A stretch of DNA of 64,000 bases from NCBI GenBank assembly GCA_002104905.1, contig MCFE01000104.1, positions 1 to 64,000 of the forward strand, written 5' to 3'. The position numbers and the translations under genes were made by a program. The notes below the pieces were generated by a model that saw only the letters and a list, made by a program, of their open reading frames with translations, had not been told where the DNA came from and did no database searches. Every line of letters begins with the position of its first letter. Position 1 is the stretch's first letter. The stretch is from Basidiobolus meristosporus CBS 931.73 (taxonomy: Eukaryota > Basidiobolomycota > Basidiobolomycetes > Basidiobolales > Basidiobolaceae). Of the stretch, positions 61,497-64,000 are shown one piece after another.

Positions 61497-62877
61497 ATGG
61501 ACAACACTGAATTGCTTCGGTCAAGAGTTATTTTGGAAAAGGATCACGTCAACAATGTACCGTTTGGAACCCCAGCTTTCTCGTTTGGTTGCACGGATTC
61601 TTACGACGTACCCTGATATAGGTATCCTCCTCTGATTTTCCAGGTGTTCACCCTGGTTACGACGATTCGTTTCAGTTGGAAACCTTCAAGAAGGTACGCT
61701 CAGCATCCTCGAACTAAACGCGTGTCTAGCCGGCAACTAATAACGTCTTGTAACAGAACTTGAAAGTCAAGATCTGGAGAGTTTCTCCCACCGAAATGGA
61801 ATTTGATTTAGTCGGTGTCGATGCCTCCATTGCTAACGCCTTCAGAAGAATCCTTATTTCCGAGGTGGATATGCTTTGTTTTGGATCCAATTAGTGCCTT
61901 TCGCTAAGACCTTCGTCTCAGGTTCCCACCATGGCCGTCGAGCATGTCTATTTCATGAACAACACTTCCGTAATTCAAGATGAGGTCCTGGCTCATCGTC
62001 TTGGTTTAGTCCCCATCAAGGCCAACCCCAATTCCTTCGAGTTCAAGAAGGGTAAACCGTTTTGTTACTGAACTATCGGTAGTACAACGTTCTAATGTAG
62101 CCCTCGAATTATAGCCAATGACAGTCCTACCGACTTGAACACCCTTGTCTTCAAGTTACACATCAAATGCGAATTCGACCCTCAGGACGACTCGAAATAC
62201 ATCAACGAGAAGGTCTACTCTAACGCTTTGGTTTGGGATCCTAAGGGAGACCAGGCTGAAAGATTTGCCGAGGACCCAGTTCGTCCCGTATTTGACGATA
62301 TCTTGCTCGCTAAGCTCAGACCAGGCCAGGAAATCGAGGCTGAACTCCATTGTGAGAAGGGTATTGGCAAAGATCATGCCAAGTACTCTCCAGTATGTAA
62401 GTGCACATCGTCAACGCTATATCCTTGTGTGCGTGTCCTTATCTAGCCTTCTCTATAGCCACCGCTTCATACCGTTTGCTGCCCGAGATTATTGTCCAGA
62501 AGGATATTACTGGAGAGCTTGCGGATAAGTTTGCCGCCTGCTTCCCACCTGGTGTTGTCGAGATAGTTGAGAAGAAGGGGGTTCGCAAAGCTGTCGTGGT
62601 TAATCCCCGTAAGGATACCGTCAGCAGAGAGGTGCTTCGCCACGCTGAATTCAGGGATATCGTTAAGCTCACTCGAGTCAGAGATCACTTTATCTGTAAG
62701 TTGCCTACGAACCTTCATCTACCAAACCACCCTCCTAACATCCACATCTTCGCAGTCAACATCGAATCCACCGGCATCATGACCCCTCCAGAGCTCTTCA
62801 TCCAATCCGTGCAGGCATTGCTGAACAAATGTAAGGTTGTCAAACAGGCTCTGGCCAATATCAACCAAAGTAAGTAG
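61497..62877 (+). CDS. RPC40: RNA polymerase I/III shared subunit AC40
   Basis: Seven exons: 61,497-61,587, 61,644-61,693, 61,757-61,864, 61,922-62,051, 62,115-62,396, 62,459-62,695, 62,756-62,877, all in phase. 339 residues, as in yeast (335). The alpha-motif [16 protein letters not shown] block ([16 protein letters not shown]), then [30 protein letters not shown], and the C-terminal IESTG...PPELF dimerisation part. It pairs with AC19 to nucleate Pol I and Pol III assembly. The upstream ATG at 61,497 gives the family-typical N-terminus; the ATG at 61,556 reads into intron 1 and was rejected. Confidence 0.95.
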
Positions 62878-63322
62878 TCCACCCAATATAATATTAGAAG
62901 CGTCTATAGAGCGCCCAAGGTCCCTGGACGTAATTCTGTCGAGTCTCCTGTATAGATTTATTCATTATAAACACATAAATAAATATCATGGTTTTCGCCG
63001 TATGTGCATATATGTATCATCTGTGGTGTGATTCACTCTTCAACCTAATCTTATCTACAACACCTGATTCATGTGCACAAGCCTTATCTTGTGGATGTTA
63101 CCTTCTCAACCAATTACAGGCAACAAGAATTATATCTGCTCTAACTATCGGGTGGGGTCACATGGCACTATTCAAGTCGACCATCCCGAATTGTACGGGC
63201 ACTGAGCAGTTCATATATCTCGAATATACATATAAAGTAAAATGCCATTCACAGGAAATTGCCTTTAAAATCTTCTCCACCATACCACTCGCCAGCCCAA
63301 AACCACACCACAGCCGCGTTGA
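62878..63322. other. Intergenic region
   Basis: 445 bp between the tandem RPC40 and Zn2Cys6 genes. No gene is recognised. Confidence 0.5.
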
Positions 63323-64000
63323 ATGTCGGAATACAACTTTAACGCTCCCCCCTTCTATCACCACGAGGCGCAAGTCGACGCCAACCTGAACAGGCAAAGT
63401 AATTACTATCCACAGACCCCTAATTTAAATCCGCCGGGAGACAATAAGCTCGAGGTAAGTGATGTGCAGGAAGGAAAGGATTCAAAAAAGAAGAGAGCTG
63501 GGCCCAAAAGGCGTAAGGTAACCCAAGGTTAGTATCTGACTGGTTTTTTCCGAGGTCACCTTAGCTAACTCTATTATCAAAGACTGACGCTCGTGTTGTT
63601 TGTAGCTTGTGTATACTGTCGACGCTCTCATATGACTTGTGATGATGGTACGGGGACTGCTTCTATGCTATGCACTTCTGTACGCGTCACTATTCAGGCT
63701 AGCCGAGTGTTCTAAGCCAACCCACTATTAGGCCGCCCCTGTCAGCGCTGTATCAAGAGGAATATTGGCCATTTATGTCACAACGAGAACAAGAATAACG
63801 TGACTAAGCCCCAGACAAGCCCAAGCAACGCTCAGCAGACCTCCACTGGTAGGTAAAATCCATATCGTCCCGACAAGAGCCCCCGATTAACAGTGTTTCA
63901 CAGCCTCCTCAGCAATAGACACCACTACCAAAAACTTGCCTTTCACGATGGATCAATTATCAAGCATGCCAGCTGCACCTCTCTCCTTTGCCAGCGAGCA
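63323..64000 (+). CDS. Zn2Cys6 transcription factor, Ert1/Rds2/AcuK type (3' end outside the window)
   Basis: Exons 63,323-63,527, 63,606-63,647, 63,732-63,848 and 63,904 to the window end. The polar N-terminus ends in a basic KKKRAGPKRRK stretch. The binuclear zinc cluster is assembled from three exons: C-x2-C-x6-C-x5-C-x2-C-x8-C (ACVYC, MTC, RPCQRC, IGHLC). The SHMTCD and RPCQRCIKR wording is typical of the Ert1/Rds2/AcuK/AcuM group, which controls gluconeogenesis and growth on non-fermentable carbon. The PAS-like C-terminal region expected for this group is not in the window. Confidence 0.88.

Noticed and set aside
61556..61635. ATG at 61,556 as the start of RPC40
   Set aside because: It reads into the GT-AG intron at 61,588-61,643. 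The upstream ATG at 61,497 gives the family N-terminus and correct phase.

Overview
The window looks like a piece of a filamentous, probably early-diverging fungal genome. The genes have many short GT-AG introns (about 55-160 bp) and encode fungal-type proteins (Ert1/Rds2-type Zn2Cys6 factor, Mtr10, Atp23, Pmc1-like pump, Dic1). I cannot name the species; the phylum is inference.

Two compartments meet at about 32,750. Positions 1-32,751 are a nest of transposable elements with almost no CpG. Positions 32,752-64,000 are gene-dense and CpG-rich.

Transposon nest: (a) a CACTA/Plavaka-like DNA transposon (copy A, 1 to about 9,340) interrupted by a full Ty3/gypsy element (gypsy-1, 3,332-8,269, LTRs identical by eye, one intact 1,377-codon gag-pol). 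(b) A decayed Ty1/copia 3' end with LTR (copia-3, about 9,341-10,366), cut by a second Plavaka-like copy (BD, 10,367 to about 21,173). (c) A third, structurally complete copy (C, 13,061-18,813, CCCTA-type terminal inverted repeats, ATA target duplication) sitting inside the transposase gene of BD. (d) A 3'-truncated antisense gypsy fragment (gypsy-2, about 21,174-23,050). (e) An old copia (copia-2, about 23,943-32,751) that received a 730-bp foldback element (24,418-25,147) and a complete copia of the same family (copia-1, 27,191-31,861, 349-bp LTRs, TAAGC duplication). Each Plavaka-like copy carries two divergent genes: a zinc-finger/DDE-type transposase and a second, unassigned coiled-coil protein.

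Gene compartment in order: dicarboxylate carrier Dic1 (one frameshift), XRCC3/Rad57-like recombinase, Slt11/RBM22 splicing factor, ribosomal protein L35, PMCA-type Ca2+ ATPase (one frameshift near the end), Sdo1/SBDS, an ADAM metalloprotease, a WD40 protein, Mtr10/transportin-3, Atp23, Emc7, a short oxysterol-binding protein, a DUF1279/FAM210-type mitochondrial protein, a DTW-domain tRNA modifying enzyme preceded 12 bp upstream and in frame by a small F-box ORF, RNA polymerase subunit AC40, and the 5' part of a Zn2Cys6 regulator cut by the window end. Most are housekeeping genes: ribosome assembly (L35, Sdo1, AC40), splicing (Slt11), nuclear import (Mtr10), mitochondria (Dic1, Atp23, DUF1279) and ER/lipid/calcium handling (Emc7, ORP, Pmc1). 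I see no operon-like logic beyond the F-box/DTW pair.
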